A stretch of 64,000 nucleotides of DNA from Streptomyces sp. BV286 (GCF_019090165.1 NZ_JAHRIB010000212.1:124001-188000); one strand, 5' to 3'. Positions 47,339-57,698 are shown, counted from the stretch's first letter. Notes: generated from the sequence alone by a model not told the origin. Made by a program: numbers and translations.

Positions 47339-47617
47339 TCAGGGGCGGGGGTCCCCGCCGTGCCGTGCCGACCGCAGGCGCTTGGCACGGACGATGTCGG
47401 GGTCGCGGGGGTCGAGGCCGGACAGCAGACCGTCGCCGTACAGCTCCTCGTCCTCGTACGGGCGGACCCGGACCGACCGTCGTGGTTTCTCGATCCGTGT
47501 CTGTCGCATCTTCCGCAGCCCTTCGGTCATCGACCCGACGCCCTTTGTCCGGGGCGCCCGGTCCACCTGCATCTGCACTGGTACGAGCATTGCCCCGAAC
47601 TGTTTCCGTGTCGTCAC
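47339..47617 (-). CDS. Possible small basic-acidic protein of 92 residues
   Basis: A minus-strand frame from GTG 47617 (behind GGGGG, six bases) to the stop at 47339 encodes a 92-residue protein. The N-terminal half is basic (VTTRKQFGAML to RIEKPRRSVRV) and the C-terminal half charged and mixed (YEDEELYGDGLLSGLDPRD, then RAKRLRSARH). Codon bias is fair in the last 60 codons and weaker before, so ATG 47530 is another possible start. I know no family. The surrounding DNA is a decayed region, so this may be a remnant. Low confidence. Confidence 0.32.
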   Translation of the reverse strand: MTTRKQFGAMLVPVQMQVDRAPRTKGVGSMTEGLRKMRQTRIEKPRRSVRVRPYEDEELYGDGLLSGLDPRDPDIVRAKRLRSARHGGDPRP

Positions 47618-47798
47618 GGCCAGCCCCCGAAACGGGTTCCGGTCCACCTCCATTGCCCGCCACCGGCAGGCCGTAACCGTCCACGCCCGGCAGGCTGTTG
47701 CACGCGTACCGCGGACAAGTACCGCAGACGTGTGCGATACCGGTCGGCCGAGCGGACGGTAGGCACCATGGACGGAGCACAGCCTCCCGCGCGGGAGG

Positions 47799-48118
47799 GC
47801 CGTCCTGGCCGGTGACGACGTCACGCTCAGCGAGGGGCAGGCGAACCTCTGTGAGCGGCTCGGCCACGAGGCGGCGGGCAGGCGGGCGACGTCGGTGAGT
47901 GAGCCAGGCGTCCTCGGCGACCCCGAGTCGCACCGGGACGAGGGCACCGCGACAAGCACGTGCGGAGCGTCCTCGGGAAACTCGGCCTCCCCGAGGCCGC
48001 CGACGGCCACCGCCGGGTGCCGGCCGTCCTGACCCTGCTGGAGTCGCGGTCGTGCCTGGCCGGACCGGGTCCCGGCCGGGTGCCGACAGGCCGTCGCGCT
48101 GTCACACCCCGCCAGTAG
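47799..48118 (+). pseudogene. Decayed LuxR/NarL-type response-regulator gene, C-terminal remnant
   Basis: The first frame (47799-47948) encodes AVLAGDDVTLSEG, like the end of a receiver-domain linker, and reaches EGT. From 47951 the second frame encodes DKHVRSVLGKLGLPEAADGH plus RRVPAVLTLLES, the recognisable C-terminal helices of a LuxR-type DNA-binding domain (compare EGTVEKHVRSI.GKLGL in intact members). Between ACC and GAC only two bases remain, so one base of the expected Val codon has been lost. The middle helix-turn-helix region is also missing. The stop TAG 48116-48118 lies at the start of the uvrC promoter region. This is a dead gene. Confidence 0.7.
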
Positions 48119-48128
48119 GGTGTGAGAC

Positions 48129-50180
48129 ATGGCCGACCCCTCCAGCTACCGCCCCAAGCCGGGACAGATCCCCGACTCGCCGGGGGTCTACAAATTCCGC
48201 GACGAGCACCGCCGGGTGATCTACGTCGGGAAGGCGAAGAGCCTGCGCCAGCGCCTGGCGAGCTACTTCCAGGACCTCTCCGGCCTCCACCCGCGTACGC
48301 GCACGATGGTCACCACCGCGGCGTCGGTCGAGTGGACGGTGGTGTCCACGGAGGTCGAGGCGCTCCAGCTGGAGTACTCCTGGATCAAGGAGTTCGACCC
48401 CCGGTTCAACGTCAAGTACCGCGACGACAAGAGCTATCCGTACCTCGCGGTCACCCTGAACGAGCAGTTCCCGCGGGTGCAGGTGATGCGCGGTCACAAG
48501 AAGAAGGGCGTGCGCTACTTCGGCCCGTACGGGCACGCGTGGGCGATCCGCGACACCGTGGACCTCCTGCTGCGCGCCTTCCCGGTGCGGACCTGTTCCG
48601 CGGGCGTGTTCCGGAACGCCGAGCGGACGGGCCGCCCCTGTCTGCTCGGCTACATCGGAAAGTGCTCCGCCCCCTGCGTCGGACGCGTCTCGGCCGAGGA
48701 GCACCGCGAACTCTCCGAGGAGTTCTGCGACTTCATGGCCGGCCGCACGGGCACGTACATCCGCCGCCTGGAGCGGCGGATGGCGGACGCCGCCGAGGAC
48801 ATGGAGTACGAGCGCGCCGCCCGCCTGCGCGACGACATCGGGGCGCTCAAGAAGGCCATGGAGAAGAGCGCCGTCGTGCTCGCCGACGCGACGGACGCCG
48901 ACCTGATCGCGCTCGCCGAGGACGAGCTGGAAGCCGCCGTGCAGATCTTCCACGTCCGCGGCGGCCGGGTGCGGGGCCAGCGCGGCTGGGTCACCGACAA
49001 GGTCGAGGCGGTCACCACCGGCGACCTGGTCGAGCACGCGCTCCAGCAGCTGTACGGGGAGGAGACCGGCGACTCCGTACCCAAGGAGGTGCTCGTCCCG
49101 GCGCTGCCCGACCCCGTGGAGCCCGTCCAGGAGTGGCTCACCGAGCGCCGCGGGTCGAACGTGTCACTGCGGATCCCGCAGCGCGGTGACAAGAAGGCCC
49201 TCATGGAGACGGTCCAGCGCAACGCGCTCCAGGCGCTCGGTCTGCACAAGACGAAGCGCGCCTCCGACCTGACGACCCGCTCCCGGGCCCTGGAGGAGAT
49301 CGCCGAGGCACTCGGCCTGGACAGCGCGCCCCTGCGCGTCGAGTGCTACGACATCTCGCACCTCCAGGGCGACGACGTCGTGGCGTCGATGGTCGTCTTC
49401 GAGGACGGGCTGCAGCGCAAGAGTGAGTACCGGCGCTTCCAGATCAAGGGCTTCGAGGGCCAGGACGACGTCCGGTCCATGCACGAGGTGATCACCCGCC
49501 GTTTCAGGCGCTATCTCGGCGAGAAGGAGAAGACCGGCGAGTGGGCCGACGGCGAGTCCGGTCCCACCGAGGAGGACGGGCGGCCCAAGCGCTTCGCCTA
49601 CCCGCCGCAGCTGGTCGTCGTCGACGGCGGCAAGCCGCAGGTCGCGGCCGCCCAGAGGGCCCTGGACGAGCTGGGTATCGACGACATCGCCGTCTGCGGC
49701 CTCGCCAAGCGCCTGGAAGAGGTGTGGCTGCCCGGCGAGGACGACCCGGTGGTGCTGCCACGTACCAGCGAAGGGCTCTATCTTCTTCAGCGTGTGCGCG
49801 ACGAGGCGCACCGCTTCGCGATCACCTATCAGCGCGCCAAGCGGGCCCGGCGTTTCAGGGCGAGCCCGCTCGACGACGTGCCGGGACTCGGCGAGACGCG
49901 CAAGCAGGCGCTGATCAAGCATTTCGGTTCGGTGAAAAACCTGCGATCCGCGACAATCGACCAGATCTGCGAGGTTCCCGGCATAGGCCGCAAGACGGCC
50001 GAGGCCGTCGCCGTGGCCTTCGCCCGGGCGGCCCCGGCGGCCCCCGCCGTGAACACCGCGACCGGAGAGATCATGGAAGACGAGGACCACGTGGAAGAGG
50101 CGCCCGAAACGACGGCGGGTGCCGCAGGGGAGCCCGTGTCCGCGGGCGCCCCGGACGAACGACGGGGGCAGGAGAGATGA
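48129..50180 (+). CDS. uvrC: Excinuclease ABC subunit UvrC
   Basis: A 683-residue UvrC endonuclease that cuts on both sides of a lesion. The N-terminal GIY-YIG domain (GVYKFRDEHRRVIYVGKAKS, residues about 19-40) makes the 3' cut, a UVR domain follows (YERAARLRDDIGALKKAM near 228), then the RNase-H-like domain with YDISHLQGDDVVASMVV and VVVDGGKPQ for the 5' cut, and a pair of helix-hairpin-helix motifs (VPGLGETRKQALIKHF, VPGIGRKTAEAVA). The C-terminal 45 residues are acidic and probably disordered. TAGGGT at 48116-48121 is a possible -10 for a near-leaderless message. The stop overlaps rapZ by four bases. Confidence 0.97.
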   Translation: MADPSSYRPKPGQIPDSPGVYKFRDEHRRVIYVGKAKSLRQRLASYFQDLSGLHPRTRTMVTTAASVEWTVVSTEVEALQLEYSWIKEFDPRFNVKYRDDKSYPYLAVTLNEQFPRVQVMRGHKKKGVRYFGPYGHAWAIRDTVDLLLRAFPVRTCSAGVFRNAERTGRPCLLGYIGKCSAPCVGRVSAEEHRELSEEFCDFMAGRTGTYIRRLERRMADAAEDMEYERAARLRDDIGALKKAMEKSAVVLADATDADLIALAEDELEAAVQIFHVRGGRVRGQRGWVTDKVEAVTTGDLVEHALQQLYGEETGDSVPKEVLVPALPDPVEPVQEWLTERRGSNVSLRIPQRGDKKALMETVQRNALQALGLHKTKRASDLTTRSRALEEIAEALGLDSAPLRVECYDISHLQGDDVVASMVVFEDGLQRKSEYRRFQIKGFEGQDDVRSMHEVITRRFRRYLGEKEKTGEWADGESGPTEEDGRPKRFAYPPQLVVVDGGKPQVAAAQRALDELGIDDIAVCGLAKRLEEVWLPGEDDPVVLPRTSEGLYLLQRVRDEAHRFAITYQRAKRARRFRASPLDDVPGLGETRKQALIKHFGSVKNLRSATIDQICEVPGIGRKTAEAVAVAFARAAPAAPAVNTATGEIMEDEDHVEEAPETTAGAAGEPVSAGAPDERRGQER

Positions 50181-51274
50181 CCGAGCACCAGCAGGAAGAA
50201 CCCTCGGCAGGACGTACGGCGGAGACCGAGGAGCCGCGCACGGCCGCAGCCGGGGCACCGCACACAGCTGACACCGAGGCATCGCACAAGCAGGCACACG
50301 AGGATCACCCGCAGGAGCCGGCGGCGGACGACGCGGCCGGCGAAGCGGCGAAGGAAGACGGAGCGGAAGTGAACACGGGCACCATCATCGAGACGCCCGG
50401 CGTCCCCGAGGCGGCCATCCCGGAGCTGGTGATCATCTCCGGGATGTCGGGCGCGGGCCGGTCGACCGCCGCCAAGTGTCTGGAGGACCTCGGCTGGTTC
50501 GTCGTCGACAACCTGCCGCCGGCGCTGATCCCCACCATGGTGGAGCTCGGCGCCCGCTCGCAGGGGAACGTGGCGAGGATCGCGGTCGTCGTCGACGTCC
50601 GCGGCCGCCGCTTCTTCGACAACCTCCGGGAGTCCCTCGCGGACCTGGCGACCAAGCACGTCACCCGGCGGATCGTTTTCCTGGAGTCCTCCGACGAGGC
50701 CCTGGTGCGCCGCTTCGAGTCGGTGCGCCGGCCGCATCCCCTCCAGGGCGACGGCCGCATCGTCGACGGCATCGCCGCCGAGCGAGAGCTGCTGCGCGAG
50801 CTGCGCGGCGACGCCGACCTGGTGATCGACACCTCCAGCCTGAACGTGCACGAGCTGCGCGCCAAGATGGACGCCCAGTTCGCGGGCGAGGAGGAGCCCG
50901 AGCTGCGGGCCACCGTCATGTCCTTCGGCTTCAAGTACGGCCTCCCGGTCGACGCCGACCTCGTCGTGGACATGCGGTTCCTGCCCAACCCGCACTGGGT
51001 CCCGGAGCTGCGCCAGTACACCGGCCTCAACGAGGAGGTGGCCGCGTACGTCTTCAACCAGCCCGGCGCCAAGGAGTTCCTCGACCGGTACGCCGAGCTG
51101 CTGCGCCTGATCCAGACCGGCTACCGTCGTGAGGGCAAGCGCTATGTGACCATCGCGGTCGGCTGCACCGGCGGCAAGCACCGCTCCGTCGCCACGTCGG
51201 AGAAGCTCGCCGCCCGCCTGGTGGCCGAGGGAGTGGAGACGGTCGTCGTCCACCGGGACATGGGCCGCGAATGA
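50177..51274 (+). CDS. rapZ: RapZ-family nucleotide-binding protein (RNase adapter)
   Basis: A 365-residue RapZ/YvcJ protein. The kinase-like core starts near residue 80 with IISGMSGAGRSTAAKCLEDL, where the usual Walker A Lys is Arg as in other actinomycetes, then WFVVDNLPPALI and the VRRPHPL Walker-B-like region; the C-terminal domain has VGCTGGKHRSVATSEKLA. RapZ proteins bind nucleotides or amino sugars and steer RNA decay or cell-wall precursor control. The first 75 residues are an acidic, Glu/Ala/His-rich extension; GTG 50369 is an internal candidate start nearer the usual length. It overlaps uvrC (ATGA) and yvcK. Confidence 0.93.
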   Translation: MTEHQQEEPSAGRTAETEEPRTAAAGAPHTADTEASHKQAHEDHPQEPAADDAAGEAAKEDGAEVNTGTIIETPGVPEAAIPELVIISGMSGAGRSTAAKCLEDLGWFVVDNLPPALIPTMVELGARSQGNVARIAVVVDVRGRRFFDNLRESLADLATKHVTRRIVFLESSDEALVRRFESVRRPHPLQGDGRIVDGIAAERELLRELRGDADLVIDTSSLNVHELRAKMDAQFAGEEEPELRATVMSFGFKYGLPVDADLVVDMRFLPNPHWVPELRQYTGLNEEVAAYVFNQPGAKEFLDRYAELLRLIQTGYRREGKRYVTIAVGCTGGKHRSVATSEKLAARLVAEGVETVVVHRDMGRE

Positions 51275-52338
51275 ATGGACGTTCTCTGCGGCTGAGCCGG
51301 CTGCGGCGGGTCGGCGCCGAGGGCCGCGGCGGCAAGCCCGCCGAGGCCCGCGGTGCCAAGCCGCGCCGCCGCGGCGCCCAGCCCAAGGTCGTCGCGCTCG
51401 GCGGGGGCATGGGGCTGTCCGCCTCACTCGCCGCCCTGCGCCGCATCACCGGCGACCTCACCGCGGTCGTCACGGTCGCCGACGACGGCGGCTCCAGCGG
51501 CCGCCTGCGCGACGAGCTGGGCGTGCTCCCGCCCGGTGACCTGCGCAAGGCCCTGGCCGCGCTGTGCGGTGACGACGACTGGGGCCAGACCTGGGCCCGC
51601 GTCATCCAGCACCGCTTCCAGTCCCAGGGCGAGCTGCACGAGCACGCGGTCGGCAATCTGCTGATCGTCGCCCTGTGGGAGCAGCTCGGCGACCACGTGC
51701 AGGCGCTCGACCTGGTCGGCAGGCTCCTGGGCGCGCACGGCAGGGTGCTGCCCATGTCCGCCGTACCGCTGGAGCTGCAGGCGCTGGTCAGGGGACACGA
51801 CCCGGAGCGGCCCGAGGACGTCGACACCGTCCGGGGCCAGGCCACCGTGGCGCTCACCCCCGGCGAGGTGCAGTCCGTGCACCTGGTGCCGCACGACCCG
51901 CCGGCCGTGCCCGAGGCCGTCGCCGCGGTCCTCGACGCGGACTGGGTGGTCCTCGGCCCCGGCTCCTGGTTCTCCTCGGTGATCCCGCACCTGCTCGTGC
52001 CCGAGCTGCTCGACGCCCTCACCGAGACGAAGGCGCGCCGGGTCCTCCCGCTGAACCTCGCTCCGCAACCCGGAGAAACAGAAGGCTTCTCACCGCAGCG
52101 TCATTTGGAGGTTTTGGGACGACACGCCCCTAAACTCGCCCTGGACGTGGTGTTGGCCGACGAGGCCGCCGTGCCCGACCGCGAGTCACTCGCCGAAGCC
52201 GCCGAGCGGTTCGGCGCGGCGGTCGAGCTGGCGCCGGTGGCCAGGACCGACGGCACTCCGAGGCACGATCCGGAGCTGTTGGCCGCCGCGTACGACCGTA
52301 TTTTTCGGATGCATGGAAGGATCGGCCCATGGCGATGA
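51271..52338 (+). CDS. yvcK: YvcK/CofD-like gluconeogenesis factor
   Basis: A 355-residue protein of the CofD/YvcK family, which binds UDP-GlcNAc or similar sugar nucleotides and is needed for growth and morphology on gluconeogenic carbon sources. The core starts at VVALGGGMGLSASLAALRR near residue 40, with VTVADDGGSSGRLRDELGVL and the ADWVVLGPGSWFSSVIPHLL segment. The first 38 residues are an Arg/Gly/Ala-rich basic extension. ATG 51271 overlaps the rapZ stop by four bases and its own end overlaps whiA by ten bases, so the three are tightly coupled. Confidence 0.93.
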   Translation: MNGRSLRLSRLRRVGAEGRGGKPAEARGAKPRRRGAQPKVVALGGGMGLSASLAALRRITGDLTAVVTVADDGGSSGRLRDELGVLPPGDLRKALAALCGDDDWGQTWARVIQHRFQSQGELHEHAVGNLLIVALWEQLGDHVQALDLVGRLLGAHGRVLPMSAVPLELQALVRGHDPERPEDVDTVRGQATVALTPGEVQSVHLVPHDPPAVPEAVAAVLDADWVVLGPGSWFSSVIPHLLVPELLDALTETKARRVLPLNLAPQPGETEGFSPQRHLEVLGRHAPKLALDVVLADEAAVPDRESLAEAAERFGAAVELAPVARTDGTPRHDPELLAAAYDRIFRMHGRIGPWR

Positions 52339-53318
52339 CGGCAGCGGTGAAGGACGAGATCTCCCGGCTTCCCGTCACCCGGACCTGCTGCAGAAAGGCG
52401 GAGGTCTCCTCCATTCTGCGGTTCGCGGGCGGCCTTCACCTGGTGAGCGGCCGCATCGTGATCGAGGCGGAGCTGGACACCGCGATGGCGGCACGACGGC
52501 TGAAGCGGGACATCCTGGAGATCTTCGGCCACAGTTCCGAACTGATCGTGATGGCACCCGGCGGTCTGCGCCGCGGCTCCCGTTACGTCGTACGGGTCGT
52601 CGCCGGCGGTGACCAGCTGGCCCGCCAGACCGGCCTCGTGGACGGCCGTGGACGCCCGATCCGGGGTCTGCCGCCGCAGGTGGTCTCGGGGGCCACCTGC
52701 GACGCCGAGGCGGCCTGGCGCGGGGCGTTCCTGGCCCACGGCTCGCTCACGGAGCCCGGCCGCTCGTCCTCGCTGGAGGTGACCTGCCCGGGCCCGGAGG
52801 CCGCGCTCGCGCTGGTCGGCGCCGCCCGCCGCCTGTCGATCGCCGCGAAGGCCCGCGAGGTGCGCGGCGTGGACCGGGTCGTCGTACGCGACGGGGACGC
52901 CATCGGGGCGCTCCTCACCCGCCTCGGCGCCCACGAGTCCGTGCTGGCCTGGGAGGAGCGGCGGATGCGCCGCGAAGTCCGCGCCACCGCGAACCGCCTC
53001 GCCAACTTCGACGACGCCAACCTGCGCCGCTCGGCCCGTGCCGCGGTCGCCGCCGGAGCCCGCGTGCAGCGTGCCCTGGAGATCCTCGCGGACGAGGTCC
53101 CGGAGCACCTCGCGGCCGCCGGACGGCTGCGCATGGATCACAAGCAGGCCTCCCTGGAGGAGCTGGGCGCGCTCGCCGACCCGCCGCTGACCAAGGACGC
53201 CGTCGCGGGCCGTATCCGCCGCCTGCTCGCCATGGCCGACAAGCGGGCCCAGGACCTGGGCATCCCGGGCACGGAGTCCACGCTCACCGAGGAGATGGCC
53301 GACAACCTCGTGGGCTGA
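52329..53318 (+). CDS. whiA: Sporulation regulator WhiA
   Basis: A 329-residue WhiA protein, which with WhiB switches on sporulation septation genes such as ftsZ and parAB and blocks aerial growth. It combines a LAGLIDADG homing-endonuclease-like fold (CRKAEVSSILRFAGGLHL near residue 25; WRGAFLAHGSLTEPGRSSSL near 130) with a C-terminal helix-turn-helix (ASLEELGALADPPLTKDAVA, then RIRRLLAMAD). The catalytic residues of homing enzymes are not expected. ATG 52329 lies within yvcK. It is the last gene of the uvrC operon, so its basal level should follow that of uvrC. Confidence 0.97.
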   Translation: MAMTAAVKDEISRLPVTRTCCRKAEVSSILRFAGGLHLVSGRIVIEAELDTAMAARRLKRDILEIFGHSSELIVMAPGGLRRGSRYVVRVVAGGDQLARQTGLVDGRGRPIRGLPPQVVSGATCDAEAAWRGAFLAHGSLTEPGRSSSLEVTCPGPEAALALVGAARRLSIAAKAREVRGVDRVVVRDGDAIGALLTRLGAHESVLAWEERRMRREVRATANRLANFDDANLRRSARAAVAAGARVQRALEILADEVPEHLAAAGRLRMDHKQASLEELGALADPPLTKDAVAGRIRRLLAMADKRAQDLGIPGTESTLTEEMADNLVG

Positions 53319-53383
53319 TGCGAGGACCGGACCGCGCCGCTCCCCGCCTCGCGTGGCTGCGGCAGGCCCCGAAAACGCCAACC

Positions 53384-53425
53384 CGCCGGTGCGCGCGCCC
53401 ATTTGAGGTAACCGCACCGGCGTTT
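53384..53425 (+). terminator. Terminator of the uvrC-whiA operon
   Basis: CGCCGGTGCG (53384-53393) pairs with CGCACCGGCG (53413-53422), ten bp around a 19-base loop, followed by TTT. It lies about 65 bases after the whiA stop. Confidence 0.7.
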
Positions 53426-53449
53426 CGCTGTCCTTGAGGCGCTCTTGAC

Positions 53450-53478
53450 TTGACCATGAAGTGTCATGAGCCTGGCAT
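53450..53478 (+). promoter_or_regulatory. Candidate promoter of the M14 carboxypeptidase gene
   Basis: TTGACC (53450-53455) and TGGCAT (53473-53478) are 17 bases apart; TTGACT overlaps one base upstream. The -35 is good, the -10 is weak. It lies about 40 bases before the start codon. Confidence 0.4.
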
Positions 53479-53516
53479 CTGTTCGCCGCTGTGGCGGACT
53501 ACTGCAAGGGGGGCTC

Positions 53517-56468
53517 ATGAGACGAAGAGCGAGATCGATCCTCGCTGCCGGCGCACTCCTGCTCGGCGGAGTGGCCATCGCACCCATGGCACAGGCCGAA
53601 CCCGGTGCCGCGGCCGACCCGGGCGCGGACGAGGTCAAGGTGTTCCGCGCGGACGTCACGAAGGAACAGGTACCCCTGCTCCTCGCGGCGGGCCAGGACA
53701 GTCACGAACTGGGTGAACGAGTACCCCGCAAGGGCACGGCCACGGTCGAGGTCTACCTCACCGACAAGGAGGCCGACCGCCTGGAGGACAAGGGCGTCGA
53801 CCTCACCGAGCACAAACTTTCGGCCAAGGCACGCGCGCGCGTGGCGGCCGCGGGGGACGGCGTCTACCGGCCGTACAGCGGCAAGGGCAACCTGAAGGAG
53901 GAGATCCTCAGAACGGGGCAGCAGAACCCGTCCCTGACGAAGGTCGTCTCCATCGGCAAGACCCTCCAGGGGCAGGACATCCTGGCCGTCAAGCTCACCA
54001 AGAACGCCAAGAAGACCAAGGACGGCGCCAAGCCCTCCACGCTGTACATGTCCAACCAGCACGCCCGTGAGTGGATCACGCCCGAGATGACCCGGCGCCT
54101 GATGCACCACTACCTGGACAACTACGGCAAGGACCAGCGGATCACCAAGCTCGTGAACTCCACCGAGCTGTGGTTCGTCCTCTCCGCCAACCCCGACGGC
54201 TACGACTTCACGTTCGACGCCGACGGTGACCGCCAGTGGCGCAAGAACATGCGTGACGTCAACGGCGACGGCGCCTGGACGGTCGGCGACGGCGTCGACC
54301 TCAACCGCAACTTCGCCTACAAGTGGGGCTACGACGACGAGGGCTCGTCCCCGTACCCGACCAGTCAGACCTACCGCGGCGCCGGCCCCGGCTCCGAGCC
54401 CGAGACCAAGGCGATCGACGCCTTCCAGAAGCGCATCGGCTTCGAGTACGGCATCAACTACCACTCCGCCGCCGAACTGATCCTCTACGGGGTCGGCTGG
54501 CAGGTGGCGACCCCGAGCCCCGACGACGTGCTCTACAAGTCCCTGGCGGGCACGCCCGAGAACCCGGCGGTCCCCGGCTATCACCCGCAGGTCTCCTCCG
54601 AGCTCTACACGACCAACGGCGAGGCCGACGGACACGCGTCCAACGTCAACGGCACGGCGATGTTCACCCCCGAGATGTCGACCTGCCAGACCGTCTCGAA
54701 CCAGGACCCGAACGACGCCTGGAACGCCGCGGACTGCGCCTCGGTCTTCACCTTCCCGGACGACGAGAAGCTGATCCAGCAGGAGTTCGCGAAGAACGTC
54801 CCGTTCGCGCTGTCCGTCGCCGAGTCGGCGGCCAAGCCCGACCAGCCGAAGTCCTCGGTCGGCGTCGACGCCCCCGACTTCACTCCGGCCCCCTTCGCGA
54901 CGTCGTACTCCCGGGGCGCCGACCAGGAGATCTCGGTGGTCGCCCGCAAGTCCGTACGCGACAAGGAACTCAAGTACCGCGTCAACAACGGGCGTACGTG
55001 GGACCAGGCGCTCAAGCCCTGGAAGGGCGGCGAGACCTTCGGCGGCGAGGACAACCTCTACTTCGACGAGTACCGCGCCCCGGTCCAGGACGGTGAGCCC
55101 GGCGACAAGGTCGAGATCTGGTTCACCGGCGAGACCCGCAGCGGAAAGCCCACCTCCAGCGAGCGCTTCACGTACACGATCGCCGAACGGCCGCGCGCCG
55201 ACACGCTGGTGGTCGCCGAGGAAGGTGTCGCGGCGACGAAGGCACAGCTGTACGTCGACGCCCTGAAGGCCAACGGCCGCAAGGCCCTCGTCTGGGACGT
55301 CACCACCCAGGGCACGCCCGACGCCCTCGGCGTCCTCGGCCACTTCAAGACGGTCGTCCACTACACGGGCGCCGACCGCCCCGGATACGCCACCCAGCTG
55401 CAGCTGCGCGCCTACCTCAACGAGGGCGGCAAGCTGATCGAGGCGGGCGAGCAGGCGGGCGGCCAGGTCGCACTGCCGGGCGCCCTGACCAACGACTTCA
55501 GCCAGTACTACCTGGGTGCCTACTCCCGCACGACCACTCCGGGCGTCACGGCCTTCACCGGTTCGGGGAAGCTCGGGGGGGCCGCGGGTCCGCTCGGCGA
55601 CACGCCCGGGAACCCGCTGAACGCGGCAGGCGCCTACAGCGTCACCTCGGACACCCTGCCCGTCTCCACGTTCCCGCAGTTCGCGAGCGCGGGAGCCGGA
55701 GCGTACCCGGGCACCGTCAACCCGTACGGCCCGTACGCGGGCACGTCCATGGCGGCCGTCACCCACTCCGACTACGCCTGGAACCGTCTCACCCGCACCA
55801 TCGACCTCACCTCGGTGAGCGCGGCCGACGCGCCCACCCTGCGCACCAGGCTCCTGTGGGACACCGAGGAGGGCTACGACCACGCGGCCCTGGAGGCGCA
55901 CACGGCCGGGGCCGACGACTGGACCACGCTCCCGGAGAAGGGCGGCGCCACCGGCACCGCGGTGCCCGTCGAGTGCGAGGCCGGCTACTTCATCCAGGCG
56001 CACCCCGCCCTCAAGCGCTACCTGACCCTGGGCGAGGGCGGCTGCACCCCGACCGGCACGAGCGGCTCCTGGAACAGCTTCACCGGGGCCTCGGACGGCT
56101 GGCAGCAGGTCGAGTTCGATCTGTCCGCGTACGCCGGGAAGACGGTGGAGGTGTCGCTGAGCTACATCAGCGACCCGGGTTCCGGCGGACACGGAGTCCT
56201 CGCCGACAACGCCTCCGTCGTCCTCGGCGGCACGGCCGGCGAGACCGAGGGCTTCGAGACGTCGCTCGGCGCCTGGAAGGTCCCCGGACCGCCCGCGGGC
56301 AGCCCCGCGGTCGTCAACGACTGGGGCCTGTCCGGCGAGCTCTTCAAGACGTACGGAGCGGTCACCACGCGTGACACCGTGCTGTTCGGCTTCGGCCTGG
56401 AGCACGTCACCGCGGCGGCCGACCGCACGGCCCTGCTGGGCAAGGCACTGGCCGCCCTGCGCGGCTGA
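53517..56468 (+). CDS. Secreted M14-family zinc carboxypeptidase, large
   Basis: A 983-residue secreted metallocarboxypeptidase. A signal peptide covers residues 1-28 (RRRARSILAAGALLLGG to AQA). A propeptide-like region with VEVYLTDKEADRLEDKG follows. The catalytic M14 domain (about 110-440) shows the zinc ligands in NQHAREWITPEM near 181 and INYHSAAELILYGVG near 315, with the substrate-binding GVDLNRNFAYKWGY near 260. Beyond it are two or three beta-rich domains, including an immunoglobulin-like region, a segment with GTSMAAVTHSDYAW and a terminal domain like that of M6 peptidases (SLSYISDPGSGG). ATG 53517 follows AAGGGGGG. It probably releases amino acids from peptides outside the cell. Confidence 0.93.
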   Translation: MRRRARSILAAGALLLGGVAIAPMAQAEPGAAADPGADEVKVFRADVTKEQVPLLLAAGQDSHELGERVPRKGTATVEVYLTDKEADRLEDKGVDLTEHKLSAKARARVAAAGDGVYRPYSGKGNLKEEILRTGQQNPSLTKVVSIGKTLQGQDILAVKLTKNAKKTKDGAKPSTLYMSNQHAREWITPEMTRRLMHHYLDNYGKDQRITKLVNSTELWFVLSANPDGYDFTFDADGDRQWRKNMRDVNGDGAWTVGDGVDLNRNFAYKWGYDDEGSSPYPTSQTYRGAGPGSEPETKAIDAFQKRIGFEYGINYHSAAELILYGVGWQVATPSPDDVLYKSLAGTPENPAVPGYHPQVSSELYTTNGEADGHASNVNGTAMFTPEMSTCQTVSNQDPNDAWNAADCASVFTFPDDEKLIQQEFAKNVPFALSVAESAAKPDQPKSSVGVDAPDFTPAPFATSYSRGADQEISVVARKSVRDKELKYRVNNGRTWDQALKPWKGGETFGGEDNLYFDEYRAPVQDGEPGDKVEIWFTGETRSGKPTSSERFTYTIAERPRADTLVVAEEGVAATKAQLYVDALKANGRKALVWDVTTQGTPDALGVLGHFKTVVHYTGADRPGYATQLQLRAYLNEGGKLIEAGEQAGGQVALPGALTNDFSQYYLGAYSRTTTPGVTAFTGSGKLGGAAGPLGDTPGNPLNAAGAYSVTSDTLPVSTFPQFASAGAGAYPGTVNPYGPYAGTSMAAVTHSDYAWNRLTRTIDLTSVSAADAPTLRTRLLWDTEEGYDHAALEAHTAGADDWTTLPEKGGATGTAVPVECEAGYFIQAHPALKRYLTLGEGGCTPTGTSGSWNSFTGASDGWQQVEFDLSAYAGKTVEVSLSYISDPGSGGHGVLADNASVVLGGTAGETEGFETSLGAWKVPGPPAGSPAVVNDWGLSGELFKTYGAVTTRDTVLFGFGLEHVTAAADRTALLGKALAALRG

Positions 56469-56495
56469 CACGGTCGACACCGGGGCTTCGAGCCC

Positions 56496-56533
56496 GGGCG
56501 GTCCGTACCCCTACTGGCGGGTACGGACCGCCC
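56496..56533 (+). terminator. Terminator after the M14 carboxypeptidase gene
   Basis: GGGCGGTCCGTACCC (56496-56510) pairs perfectly with GGGTACGGACCGCCC (56519-56533) over 15 bp with an eight-base loop, 28 bases past the stop. Confidence 0.85.
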
Positions 56534-56658
56534 TGCCGTGTATGGGGTATCTCGATGTCACCACGGGAGCCTCAGGGAGGTAGGGTCGTAGGCGGTCGGG
56601 GACATCCCATACAGCTCGCCGGTGTCGAACCCGGCGTACCAACGAGGAGATCGGTTTC

Positions 56659-57669
<1,011 letters not shown>

Positions 57670-57698
57670 GTCCAAGAAGCAAGGCACCTCGATGTGAG

